Shown: piece by piece, positions 1 to 8,460 of the stretch
Layout of the letters: each line of letters opens with the position of its first letter
Numbering within the stretch: position 1 is the first letter of the stretch
Assembly: GCF_003627955.1 (NCBI RefSeq)
Contig: NZ_RBWS01000016.1
Location: 122,093 to 186,092, forward strand
DNA from: Sphingobacterium puteale
GTDB taxonomy: Bacteria > Bacteroidota > Bacteroidia > Sphingobacteriales > Sphingobacteriaceae
Direction of reading: 5' to 3'
Length of the DNA: 64,000 nt
Notes under the pieces: generated by a model
The model's input: only the letters and a program-made list of their open reading frames with translations
The model's database searches: none
What the model was told of the DNA's origin: nothing
Translations under genes and position numbers: made by a program

Positions 1-180
1 AGCGCCCATGACGAGGAGCATAAATGTGAAAATAGTAATACCCTTATTCACGATACCATAAATCAATACACCGGCACAAAATCCAACTAGCACGGCGTTG
101 ATCAGTTTGTTGCTTTTTTGCTGCTTTTTTCTTTCCAATAATTCCTGGTCAGTCAATTCATTTAATTCTCGTTCTTTCAT
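1..180 (-). CDS. Small membrane protein, 3' end outside window
   Basis: Minus-strand reading frame that starts with ATG at 178-180 and runs off the left edge after 60 codons, so the C-terminus is missing. The first 25 residues are charged and predicted helical (MKERELNELTDQELLERKK). Two hydrophobic segments follow at about 26-44 and 48-60. This matches a common small Bacteroidota membrane protein layout of unknown function, whose members are sometimes loosely labelled FUSC-like. The function cannot be stated from sequence. Coding status is supported by the amphipathic-then-hydrophobic pattern and lack of stops. Confidence 0.6.
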   Translation of the reverse strand, partial: MKERELNELTDQELLERKKQQKSNKLINAVLVGFCAGVLIYGIVNKGITIFTFMLLVMGA

Positions 181-545
181 AGTGTCAATATTTTGGTCAG
201 TCCATATGAATCAAATATACACACAAAAAATTATCCGCATATGTCACTGCAAGGATATCTACTCTTTTTTTTTCCAGAAGATGGATACCTTAAATTCTTT
301 TATGTAATTTAAAACTTTTTGAGTTTAAGAAAGTCTGGGATCCTATGCATTGATAACGGGAAAATCCGTTATTAAATCATCTTAAAAACTAAACGTGCCA
401 ACAAAAAAGTCTACATGAAATAATATATGTAGACTTTTGGATCTATTCATTGCCTGCGATTCAGCTATATGTTTATTCCTATATATGCTGTTCCCACCCC
501 TTTAAAAGGTTATCTTTCTTATATTGGGCGGGCGTAAATGATATC

Positions 546-1064
546 TTAGCTTCCGGCTCTGAGATTTAAATCCCCTTCCTTGCCAATATCCTCGGAATGA
601 CCAGTTACCGTCGCCTTCAGCATGTTAAAAATATTGACAATCTTATTGGAATTCGAATCCCAATAATGCGCATCTTGAGGAGTTACACGCACTAGCCGGA
701 TATTGGGGTCTTCCTTCCCCTTTTTAAACCAGCCTTCCATCATTTTGTTCCAGTAACGATCAATTCTTGCCTGATCCCTGGATAAACTGGCCGTACCATT
801 GACGCTCAAAAAAGTATAATTTTTTGGATCTGCATAAAAGAGCGACACTCTAGGATCGTTTTCGATATTTTGATGAGTTTCGCTTTCTGCGGAACAAATA
901 TACCATATGTCCCCCGCAGGGTCAACCTCCTGTCTACTCATAGGAACACCATGTGGATATACAGACTCTTTGCTAAAAGAACAAATAGTACCTACGTCGA
1001 TCTGATCAATGATTGTTTTCAGTTTATCCAATGCTTCCTGATTTTTCATATTTTTCTCTGCCAT
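546..1064 (-). CDS. Pyridoxamine 5'-phosphate oxidase-like general stress protein
   Basis: 172-residue cytoplasmic protein of the FMN-binding split-barrel fold, resembling the general stress protein 26 group (Pyrid_ox_like). The barrel core is visible in GTICSF, WYICSAES, the acidic VSLFYADP strand, YTFLSVNG and a late VRVTPQDAHYWD strand, the usual order for the family. Such proteins bind flavin and are linked to stress responses; the substrate is unknown. The reading frame is open up to an ATG at 1088, but I chose the ATG at 1064 (MAEKNMKNQ) because the upstream residues add nothing family-like. It is a single gene with no obvious operon partner. Confidence 0.85.
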   Translation of the reverse strand: MAEKNMKNQEALDKLKTIIDQIDVGTICSFSKESVYPHGVPMSRQEVDPAGDIWYICSAESETHQNIENDPRVSLFYADPKNYTFLSVNGTASLSRDQARIDRYWNKMMEGWFKKGKEDPNIRLVRVTPQDAHYWDSNSNKIVNIFNMLKATVTGHSEDIGKEGDLNLRAGS

Positions 1065-1611
1065 AATATGTCGTTTACTATTGAACAACCACTCCCATCA
1101 AATAGTTCGATTAAGTTTGAAACTTGCTACAGGTACATATCCGGTAAAAGATTATATTTCCTGGACAATATTATCGACATCTTACATCAACTTTATGCTA
1201 TCGCAAACGACTTATATAACAGCGAAATCCACCGTATAAAGTTCATTTCCGTAAATGGATACGTTCGAAGAATCTATTCCGTTATAACTTCTATTATCAT
1301 CGCCTATGTATAATTATTCTTCCTGACATTAAATCAACCATTTGTTTGGGGTAATATGGATAAATTGTAGACATAAACAAATAAAAGATGATTGAAAGAA
1401 TAGCAACCTATTGGAATGGAAGAGATGATCTTATTAGCACTTCCATAGTTTCCCTCCAACTCGAAGTCGAGTCTTTTTAGGTTACCATCTTTGGAAAAAG
1501 AACTTTGGACTCGTTTTGCCAACACAGACCTACAGAATTATTTTTGGCCCTTGCTGTATTATATTTACTAATAAAAATAGTAATTTTACATAAATTACTA
1601 AAATATTGATC
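1065..1611. other. Intergenic region without a recognised gene
   Basis: About 550 bases between the divergent stress-protein and radical SAM genes. Short open frames exist on both strands (for example about 63 codons on the minus strand at 1334-1525), but their translations show no domain, signal peptide or family resemblance. A short inverted repeat (ctcga/tcgag) near 1460-1471 lies inside one of them. Promoters for the two flanking genes must lie here, but I could not place them. Confidence 0.5.
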
Positions 1612-2865
1612 ATGATTGGATTTGACGATAAGTTGAGAATCTTAGCTGATGCGGCAAAATATGATGTCAGCTGTAGCTCCAGTGGGGGAAAGCGCAAAAA
1701 TACCAATGGCATTGGTGATGCATCAGCGAGCGGTATCTGCCATACCTATACCGAGGATGGCCGGTGTGTCTCCCTGCTGAAGATTTTAATGACCAACTAT
1801 TGTATCTACGATTGCTCATTTTGTGTCAGCAGACGTAGCAATGATGTCCAACGAGCTGCATTTTCAGTTAAGGAAGTCGTCGACCTGACGATGAATTTCT
1901 ATCGCCGTAATTATATTGAAGGCCTGTTTTTAAGTTCCGGTATTTTTAAATCCGCAGATTATACGATGGAAAGATTGATGCTCGTCGTAAAAAAGCTTCG
2001 CACCGAAGAGAGATTTAATGGCTATATTCACTTAAAAGCTATCCCTGGAGCCAGCGAGTCTCTATTGAAGCAGGCCGGCCTATATGTTGACAGGATGAGT
2101 GTCAATCTGGAGATCCCTACGGAGGAGGGCTTAAAGCTTGTTGCCCCAGAAAAAGACCATCAATCCGTCCGTGAGCCTTTGGCAATTGTCAAAAATGAAA
2201 TCCTTAACATTCAACAGCATAAAAATATTGTCAAAAAACTACCGTTGTTTGTCCCTGCAGGCCAAAGTACACAGATGGTCATTGGAGCTACCCCAGAGAC
2301 AGACCTACAGATTATGCGGACCGCTGATGAATTTTATAAAGATTATAAACTTAAGCGCGTTTACTATTCAGGTTATATACCCATAAACGCGACAGATAGT
2401 ACGCTTCCGCAAATCGGCACTACACCTCCCCTTGTTCGTGAAAATAGACTTTATCAAACAGATTGGTTATTGCGGTTCTACGGATTCTCCCTTCATGAAA
2501 TCCTAAATACCAAACATCAACAGCTTGAACTGGATATAGACCCCAAGCTCGCTTGGGCCTTACGTAATCCCCAATTTTTTCCGATCGATATCAATACGGC
2601 CGATTACAGCTCAATTATTCGAATTCCTGGAATTGGCAGACAGTCCGCAAACAAAATCGTGCAGGCACGTCAATACGGAAAATTAAAGGAATACCAGTTG
2701 CGTAAGCTAGGAATTGCGTTTAACAGAGCCAAATACTTTATGATTTGCGTAGATACCGTCATAAGTGCCGGATTTCATTACCCGGAACAGATTCGAAAAA
2801 CTCTTATTGGACACCAGACCAGCACCAAATCAAATAGCATTCAAACGCAGTTAACATTATTTTGA
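1612..2865 (+). CDS. Putative DNA modification/repair radical SAM protein
   Basis: 417 residues. An early CX3CX2C motif at Cys64, Cys68 and Cys71 (C-IYD-C-SF-C) would ligate the 4Fe-4S cluster that cleaves S-adenosylmethionine. The C-terminus carries a helix-hairpin-helix element (INTADYSSIIRIPGIGRQSA), typical of DNA binding. This combination matches the family described as putative DNA modification/repair radical SAM protein (TIGR03916 type); its chemistry is not established. The start is ATG at 1612; a TTG two codons upstream (1606) is in frame but less likely. The stop codon overlaps the start of the next gene by one base, so the two are translationally coupled. Confidence 0.9.
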   Translation: MIGFDDKLRILADAAKYDVSCSSSGGKRKNTNGIGDASASGICHTYTEDGRCVSLLKILMTNYCIYDCSFCVSRRSNDVQRAAFSVKEVVDLTMNFYRRNYIEGLFLSSGIFKSADYTMERLMLVVKKLRTEERFNGYIHLKAIPGASESLLKQAGLYVDRMSVNLEIPTEEGLKLVAPEKDHQSVREPLAIVKNEILNIQQHKNIVKKLPLFVPAGQSTQMVIGATPETDLQIMRTADEFYKDYKLKRVYYSGYIPINATDSTLPQIGTTPPLVRENRLYQTDWLLRFYGFSLHEILNTKHQQLELDIDPKLAWALRNPQFFPIDINTADYSSIIRIPGIGRQSANKIVQARQYGKLKEYQLRKLGIAFNRAKYFMICVDTVISAGFHYPEQIRKTLIGHQTSTKSNSIQTQLTLF

Positions 2866-3623
2866 TGAATTATATTTTCGATGGAAGTTATTATGGCTAT
2901 CTATGTTGTGTTTTCGAAGCTTTTGAACGAAAAGAATTTGACGCTATTCCAACCACTTCACAGCAGCTGGAAATCAATATCTTTTCACAGAAACGGCAGA
3001 TCCATACAGATGAACTTAAAGCCTTACGTATCTTGACTGCAATGAATAAGATAATTGGACCGCAAAATGGCAAGATCTTTTATCACAATTTTCTAAGCGA
3101 TAGTCCCTCCGAATGGATCAACGGCTTTCGGCTAATGGTAGAACTTTTCAGATCCGGAAAAATAAATATGCAGAATTATGGACGACCAGATTTGCTACGC
3201 ATACATCAGACGGTTAAGAAAGTGAGCCGGGAGAGACACCGGATGAAGGCTTTTATACGATTTGTCAAATCCGACAATGGCTTGTATACAGCTATTGTAG
3301 AACCTGATTTTAATGTCATCCCATTAGTAGTTGACTTTTTTAAGAATCGCTTTACTGATCAACAATGGCTGATCTATGATATACGGCGAAAATACGGATT
3401 TTATTACGATTGCCGCCATGTAGAGGAGGTATCTAGCTATGGTGAGGATGAAGTTCAGAATCCTTACAGTTTAGAAATAGATCTGGACCCGAAGGAAAAA
3501 GAATTCCAGCATCTCTGGAAAACCTATTTTAAAAGCACTACGATCGAATCTCGGCAGAATTTAAAACTTCACTTGAGACATGTTCCCAAGCGATATTGGA
3601 AATACTTGACCGAAAAACAATAG
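2865..3623 (+). CDS. TIGR03915/DUF4130-type DNA metabolism protein
   Basis: 252 residues. It begins MNYIFDGSYYGYLCCVFEAFE and has the middle and C-terminal pattern of the SAM-DNA partner family: GRPDLLRIHQTVKKVSRERHRMKAFIRF, then ending KRYWKYLTEKQ. In this family the gene is nearly always adjacent to the radical SAM gene, as here, where the ATG shares its first base with the upstream TGA. The pair probably acts on DNA together, possibly with a uracil-DNA-glycosylase-like activity in the fused versions known elsewhere; the exact reaction is unknown. No second domain is visible. Confidence 0.88.
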   Translation: MNYIFDGSYYGYLCCVFEAFERKEFDAIPTTSQQLEINIFSQKRQIHTDELKALRILTAMNKIIGPQNGKIFYHNFLSDSPSEWINGFRLMVELFRSGKINMQNYGRPDLLRIHQTVKKVSRERHRMKAFIRFVKSDNGLYTAIVEPDFNVIPLVVDFFKNRFTDQQWLIYDIRRKYGFYYDCRHVEEVSSYGEDEVQNPYSLEIDLDPKEKEFQHLWKTYFKSTTIESRQNLKLHLRHVPKRYWKYLTEKQ

Positions 3624-3629
3624 GTAATC

Positions 3630-3679
3630 ATCAGCACAGGGCCAATAAATAACACGCTTACTCCCGGCCCTGCTCTGAT
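3630..3679. terminator. Possible bidirectional terminator between convergent genes
   Basis: Interrupted inverted repeat between convergent genes: outer arms ATCAG/CTGAT and inner arms AGGGCC/GGCCCT around a 22-base loop. The loop is long and no strong T-tract follows, so this is weak. Confidence 0.3.
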
Positions 3680-3690
3680 CACTCTTTCGA

Positions 3691-3864
3691 TCATTTAGAT
3701 CCGCCGAATAATTTGCTAATAATCCATATAACAATTGCCACGACGACTACGACCAGCAATATACCCGACCAGACACCTGCCTTAAATATACCTTCAATGG
3801 CAGCGCAGCTGGAAACAAGAACCAATAAACTCGACATTAAAGCAAAAGGAATTATTTTTTTCAT
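3691..3864 (-). CDS. Short lipoprotein with one membrane segment
   Basis: 57 residues from the ATG at 3864 (MKKIIPFALMSS); an upstream in-frame ATG at 3885 would add seven residues. The N-terminus is a lipoprotein signal ending LVSSC, so Cys20 would be lipidated. A second hydrophobic stretch rich in Val and Ile (about residues 31-51) is followed by KLFGGSK. Very similar short proteins occur widely in Bacteroidota, often misnamed phosphatidate cytidylyltransferase although they are far too small for that enzyme. Function unknown; it probably sits in the cell envelope. Confidence 0.65.
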   Translation of the reverse strand: MKKIIPFALMSSLLVLVSSCAAIEGIFKAGVWSGILLVVVVVAIVIWIISKLFGGSK

Positions 3865-4116
3865 AAGATTATATATTTTACTCATTTAACTATTCTTAAG
3901 ACAATATATAATCTGAAATTGTTTCAAAAAATGAACTGCTCCTATATTATTTATAAAAGTCCTGATTTCTATTATTACAATTTTAGTTACTATTAATGAG
4001 CAAGATAACATCAAAGAAAAAGTTCCGATTTATAACAATCCAGCCTTTAACTATACACTAATCAACTTGTTTTTTTGTTCTACTAAAATAACTGGGCACC
4101 GGTATCCTGAAATCGG

Positions 4117-5325
4117 TTAAAGATTTTCAGGAAATTCATCTTTCCACCAGGTAAAGCGCCAATCCTCGCTTTCTTGTACTGTCAACAGACAGGATTCCAA
4201 TTCAGCCAAATATTCCTCTCTTTTCAAATGCTGCCCAATAAATACCAGCTCATTTTTCCGGTCTTCCCACTCAGGATGCCAGCGCCTCAACAAATCGTTC
4301 TTCACTTCAGCATAGATCGGATACTGGCTGCGTGTCGCTTCAGGCATGCTGCACCACCATGCTCCAGCGCTTTCCATCCGCACACTTCCTCCTGCCTGGC
4401 TAAAGCTGATCGCGATATCAGGACGAGACGCCATCCAGAGAAGTCCCTTAGCCCGTATGATATTACGCGGGTAGCGCTCATTAAGATAAGTATGTAGACG
4501 CTGTGGATGAAAAGGACGTTGGGACCGAAAAACGAACGAAGATATTCCATATTCATCTGTCTCCGGCCTATGCTCAGTTTCAAGCTCACGTATCCAGCCC
4601 GCGGAAGCTGACGCCTCCTCAAAGTCAAATGCACCAGTCCCCATAATCGCTTCCGGATTCACCTTTCCAAATTGTGTCCGGATCAACTTAGCTTCAGGAT
4701 TAAGCTTACCGATAGCGGCCTCCAGAGTGCCTATTGTTTCTTCAGCGACGAGATCCACTTTATTGAGTATGATGACGTTGGCAAATTCGATCTGATCAGT
4801 CAAAAGATTGACAATTGCTCTATTGTCATGATCATCGTCCGTCAATTCCCTATCCCGCAAAGTTTCAGCACTTCCAAAGTCCTTCGCAAAATTCAAACAA
4901 TCGACCACAGTAACCATCGTATCAATATAACTAAATGTAGATAGATCAATATTGTTGTCAGCATCTGCGTAACTGAACGTTTGCGCTACCGGAATTGGCT
5001 CCGAGATTCCTGTACTTTCGATCAGAAGATAATCAAATCGTTCTTCCTTTGCTAAACGTTCAACCTCGACCATAAGATCCTCCCGAAGTGTACAACATAT
5101 ACAGCCATTGCTCATTTCCACAAGCTTTTCCTCCGTCCGGGACAGTACATTTTCCCGTTCTACAGCCTGCGCGTCAATATTGACCTCACTCATATCGTTA
5201 ACAATGACCGCAACTTTCTGACCATTTTTATTATGTAGAATATGATTCAATAAAGAAGTTTTTCCAGCCCCTAAAAAGCCACTCAATACAGTTACAGGTA
5301 GTTTTTTTCTCATTGTGATTGCCAT
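4117..5325 (-). CDS. CobW/COG0523-family GTP-binding metallochaperone
   Basis: 402 residues. The Walker A motif GFLGAGKT is at 16-23, the family metal-binding CxCC (C75-I-C77-C78) follows in the switch region, and NKVDL is the guanine-specificity motif. A CobW C-terminal domain (EYGISSFVFRSQRPFHP onward) completes the usual layout. COG0523 proteins deliver metal ions, often zinc, to target enzymes and are frequently induced by zinc starvation. An inverted repeat about 110 bases upstream could be a Zur operator, which would fit the ZigA/YciC subgroup. Metal identity is inference from family and context. No partner gene is adjacent. Confidence 0.9.
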   Translation of the reverse strand: MAITMRKKLPVTVLSGFLGAGKTSLLNHILHNKNGQKVAVIVNDMSEVNIDAQAVERENVLSRTEEKLVEMSNGCICCTLREDLMVEVERLAKEERFDYLLIESTGISEPIPVAQTFSYADADNNIDLSTFSYIDTMVTVVDCLNFAKDFGSAETLRDRELTDDDHDNRAIVNLLTDQIEFANVIILNKVDLVAEETIGTLEAAIGKLNPEAKLIRTQFGKVNPEAIMGTGAFDFEEASASAGWIRELETEHRPETDEYGISSFVFRSQRPFHPQRLHTYLNERYPRNIIRAKGLLWMASRPDIAISFSQAGGSVRMESAGAWWCSMPEATRSQYPIYAEVKNDLLRRWHPEWEDRKNELVFIGQHLKREEYLAELESCLLTVQESEDWRFTWWKDEFPENL

Positions 5326-5436
5326 TAAAATTTAATTTTCAATTTTTTCATCCTTTGGACATCGCTTCTCTCCAATTCCCTGCAGCAATACACCTCTTGC
5401 TTTTGTCTCGAACAAAATTAAAAACAATATCCATTA

Positions 5437-5455
5437 AATGCAATATTGTTGCATT
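5437..5455. promoter_or_regulatory. Zur-like inverted repeat upstream of the CobW gene
   Basis: AATGCAA and TTGCATT form perfect 7-base arms around a 5-base spacer, 112 bases upstream of the CobW-family start. Position and symmetry suit a dimeric Fur-family repressor such as Zur. Assignment rests on the likely zinc role of the downstream gene, not on a verified motif. The rest of the 5326-5658 gap holds no recognised gene. Confidence 0.45.
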
Positions 5456-5658
5456 AAAAAGTATGCCTTTTTTATATTTTAATAATTTTACCGAACAGCT
5501 AGTTACAGCTTTCTCCCTGAACGAAGTCGTAATTAACCAGATACAGAAACTTAATTACCGATAATAAATAGCACATTATCGACATTTACTTGCAATATCT
5601 TGCAGCAATTTCTGATCTAATTATTTATTATTGTACCGAATAACTCACCTAGCTCATT

Positions 5659-6549
5659 ATGATAAAAAGGGAAAAGAATAGACTAGATTTTACATTGTTA
5701 AACATCGGATATGCCGAGCATGATGCGGACTGGAATTTTAAAAATATCAAAAGCCCTTTTGCCAGGATACACTATGTCTGCGAAGGAGAAGCACAGATAA
5801 TTTTACAGAACGAAGTGATTAAAATGCAGCCCGGATATCTATACCTGACACCAGCCCATATCCACCATAGCTATGAATGTAACGGTAAATTCTCGTTGTA
5901 TTATATCCATATCTATGAAAATCCTAACATTATGTCAAGTATTTTTGACCATTACATATTTCCCAAGGTTATCAAGGCCAATCAACTGTTGGAGGAACTC
6001 ATCATTCGCCTACATCAGATCAACCCCGGAAGTGCTTTGTCTATCTATGACCCTCAGCGTTATGAAAACTCAACCGAATTAATGAGAAGCATTGCCTTAC
6101 AGGTAGCATCCCCATTTGCTCGTGAAGCCGAAAGCCACGCAATAATACAGTTACTGATGAGCCGGTTCTTAGCTGCTGCAAGCGATAAAATAACTCAGGT
6201 CGAAAAGCGTCTCACTCGAGTATTGAACTATATCGACGAGCATATCCACCAGTCCATTTCCATTGACCAACTTGCCGATCTGATCTTTCTTTCTAAAGAT
6301 CATCTTATCCGGCTTTTTAAAAAACACATGAATGACACCCCTGTGAGCTATATGAACCGAAAAAAAATAGAAAAAGCCCAGTTAATGATGCTGGTTGATG
6401 ATAGCAGCATTCAGGAACTGAGCTTTAGGTTGGGATTTGAAAATATATCTTACTTCAATAGGCTATTCAAAAAAGTGACCGGAGAGACACCGACAAGTTA
6501 CAAACGCAGCGTGGCAACATTAACAAATGAGCCATCTACCCCTGATTAG
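5659..6549 (+). CDS. AraC-family transcriptional regulator
   Basis: 296 residues. The N-terminal half is a cupin-like sensor (HYVCEGEAQIILQNEVIKMQPGYLYL, then PAHIHHSYE). The C-terminal 100 residues form the double helix-turn-helix of AraC proteins (SIDQLADLIFLSKDHLIRLFKK and IQELSFRLGFENISYFNRLFKK, then TGETPTSY). It probably senses a sugar or related small molecule and regulates the convergent neighbour, an aldo/keto reductase whose 3' end overlaps it by four bases, although convergent orientation means they do not share a promoter. Ligand unknown. Confidence 0.92.
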   Translation: MIKREKNRLDFTLLNIGYAEHDADWNFKNIKSPFARIHYVCEGEAQIILQNEVIKMQPGYLYLTPAHIHHSYECNGKFSLYYIHIYENPNIMSSIFDHYIFPKVIKANQLLEELIIRLHQINPGSALSIYDPQRYENSTELMRSIALQVASPFAREAESHAIIQLLMSRFLAAASDKITQVEKRLTRVLNYIDEHIHQSISIDQLADLIFLSKDHLIRLFKKHMNDTPVSYMNRKKIEKAQLMMLVDDSSIQELSFRLGFENISYFNRLFKKVTGETPTSYKRSVATLTNEPSTPD

Positions 6550-7565
6550 ATTATGCCGGAAACCGCCAATTCATCCCAAAATTCCATTGGAATCACCCGA
6601 TTCACCATGGCCACATTGTCTTTCACTTTTTCCGCTTTACTCGTGTTCAATGCGACTGCTTTGACACCATCAATTCCGAAACCATAAGCAACACAAGCTT
6701 CAGCGGGCTTAACAGCAAATTTTTCGCAAGTTTCCCAAAATTGCTCTCTCCATTTATACAATGTTTCACCAGCCAAAGTTTCCCTATTGACCAACTGATA
6801 ATTGTAGTAATCACCACCGACCAAAAATCCGCCATTAAATACCGCCGAATTAATCACGGTAATATTTGCGGCCACTAATTCGGCAATAAATTCCAATAAT
6901 TCAGCCGGATGATCGTGTAATGTTAGGCTATTGGCGATCATCACCCAATCCAATTCAACATCCTGAGCAATGCGCTGAATGACTTTCCAACTTTTGGATC
7001 CTACTCCAACAGCGCGTACCTTGCCTTGATTTTTCAATTCAATTAGCGCACGGTAAGCTTCCAAAATATCCTGATAGCGTTGGTTCTCATCGGCTTTATT
7101 CAATGCTTTTGCCAAATATTCATCAGGATCATGTACCGAGACCAATTGTGCTGGATAATCTCCCAGCAATTGATTTCCCTGATAGTAACACGATAAGATC
7201 CCAGCGTAACTAATGCGCTGTTCAGCATCATAACGAAGTCCTTTCCATACCCCTGATTCGAAGGTAGGTTCTTCCGTTTCCAAAGGAATGCGATACCAGC
7301 CGAGTTTGTTGCTGATCAACACCGTTGACGGATCAACTTTCAGTTGCTTGAGACCTGCACCTAAGGATTCCAACGATAGGCCCGCGCCATATTTACCTGC
7401 CGTATCGAAAACAGCCAAGCCCTCGGCATGCTGAATACAGGCTCGGATAATCGCTAATTTATCTGCAAAAGACATTTCTTTATACAAATTGCCTAAACTA
7501 CTTGTACCATAAATGACTTTTGGAAGCCATGCAAAAGTCGTTTTCCCGATTCCTTTAGACGTCAT
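6546..7565 (-). CDS. Aldo/keto reductase, D-threo-aldose 1-dehydrogenase type
   Basis: 339-residue aldo/keto reductase of the TIM-barrel fold. The catalytic Asp/Tyr region is FDTAGKYGAGLSLESLG; the Lys strand is VLISNKLGW; the catalytic His strand is LVSVHDPDEYL. Sequence and length resemble D-threo-aldose (L-fucose) 1-dehydrogenases and pyridoxal 4-dehydrogenases, which oxidise free sugars or pyridoxal with NAD(P). An L-fucose role would agree with the GH29 remnant 7 kb away, but this is inference. It converges on an AraC regulator gene with a four-base overlap. Confidence 0.85.
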   Translation of the reverse strand: MTSKGIGKTTFAWLPKVIYGTSSLGNLYKEMSFADKLAIIRACIQHAEGLAVFDTAGKYGAGLSLESLGAGLKQLKVDPSTVLISNKLGWYRIPLETEEPTFESGVWKGLRYDAEQRISYAGILSCYYQGNQLLGDYPAQLVSVHDPDEYLAKALNKADENQRYQDILEAYRALIELKNQGKVRAVGVGSKSWKVIQRIAQDVELDWVMIANSLTLHDHPAELLEFIAELVAANITVINSAVFNGGFLVGGDYYNYQLVNRETLAGETLYKWREQFWETCEKFAVKPAEACVAYGFGIDGVKAVALNTSKAEKVKDNVAMVNRVIPMEFWDELAVSGII

Positions 7566-7781
7566 TAATTCTCTTTTTAAGAGACCAATTTTACGGAGAA
7601 TAGTACAATATATTTTATGCTATATCGACTTAAAGTATGCACATATCGATATCATGCAAAATACAGTCTCCGATGACGTCATCGTCATTTTTGCTTTCGT
7701 CAACGCTAAGACGCCATTCGTCAAAGATTTTTCCGTACTGGCCCAAACATTCGTTTTTTTGCGCATATCAAAACAATAAAA

Positions 7782-8378
7782 ATGAACAGAAAAACAATTT
7801 TATCATGCGTTGTACTCTTCGCGATGATGTTAAGCAAAATGGTATTCGCACAGGAACAACCCCGCATTCAGATTGGTATAAAAGGTGGAAGTAGCCTGAA
7901 CAAACTCAATACGGAACTGGCGGATCTGGACGACAAATACGCCTTGGGCCTTCATCTAGGTGGTATGGCACGTGTCAACTTCGGTAGCGCCTACATTCAA
8001 GGGGAGGCCCTCTTCAGCAAACGGAAAGCCGCTCTTAAACCACAGGGACAGACCGAAACCAAACTCAAATGGAATGCGATCGATATTCCCCTGATGGTCG
8101 GCTATAAATTCATTCAACAACAGGATATGAACTTACGAATATTTGCGGGTGCGGTATACAATTACACCTTGAATGATAACCTATCTCCGCTTAAAGCCAT
8201 TAAAGAAGGAGTCAAACATTTCGATAAGTCCAATATCCAATTTACAGGCGGCCTTGGTGTAGATATCCAAAAGTTCAGCATCGATCTTCGTTACGAACGC
8301 GGATTTTCTGACCTTAGCAATTCATTTAAATCCAAGCCGCAGGCATTTTCCATTGGGGTAGGTTATTTCTTATTCTAA
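7782..8378 (+). CDS. PorT-like outer membrane beta-barrel protein
   Basis: 198 residues with a cleavable signal peptide (MNRKTILSCVVLFAMMLSKMVFAQ). Alternating beta strands follow, beginning with IQIGIKGGSSLNKL, and the protein ends in aromatic GVGYFLF, as expected for a small eight-strand barrel of the PorT / outer membrane protein beta-barrel family. The cargo or structural role is unknown. A terminator follows directly, so it is transcribed alone. Confidence 0.8.
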   Translation: MNRKTILSCVVLFAMMLSKMVFAQEQPRIQIGIKGGSSLNKLNTELADLDDKYALGLHLGGMARVNFGSAYIQGEALFSKRKAALKPQGQTETKLKWNAIDIPLMVGYKFIQQQDMNLRIFAGAVYNYTLNDNLSPLKAIKEGVKHFDKSNIQFTGGLGVDIQKFSIDLRYERGFSDLSNSFKSKPQAFSIGVGYFLF

Positions 8379-8396
8379 CATAACCTTTAACATGAG

Positions 8397-8434
8397 AACC
8401 TTTGGAGGCAATTGTATCGCCTTCAAAGGTTTTT
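8397..8434 (+). terminator. Rho-independent terminator after the beta-barrel gene
   Basis: 13-base arms (AACCTTTGGAGGC and GCCTTCAAAGGTT, one G-T pair) around a 9-base loop, followed by TTT. It lies between the beta-barrel gene and the histidine kinase gene, and argues that the kinase starts at 8461 rather than at the upstream in-frame ATG at 8392. Confidence 0.75.
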
Positions 8435-8460
8435 GTTATATATTTGACTATTTTTGTCCC

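Noticed and set aside
870..1313. 147-codon plus-strand frame overlapping the stress-protein gene
   Set aside because: It is antisense to a well-supported gene for half its length, and its translation has no domain or signal.
1334..1525. 63-codon minus-strand frame upstream of the radical SAM gene
   Set aside because: No family resemblance, AT-rich and covers probable promoter sequence.
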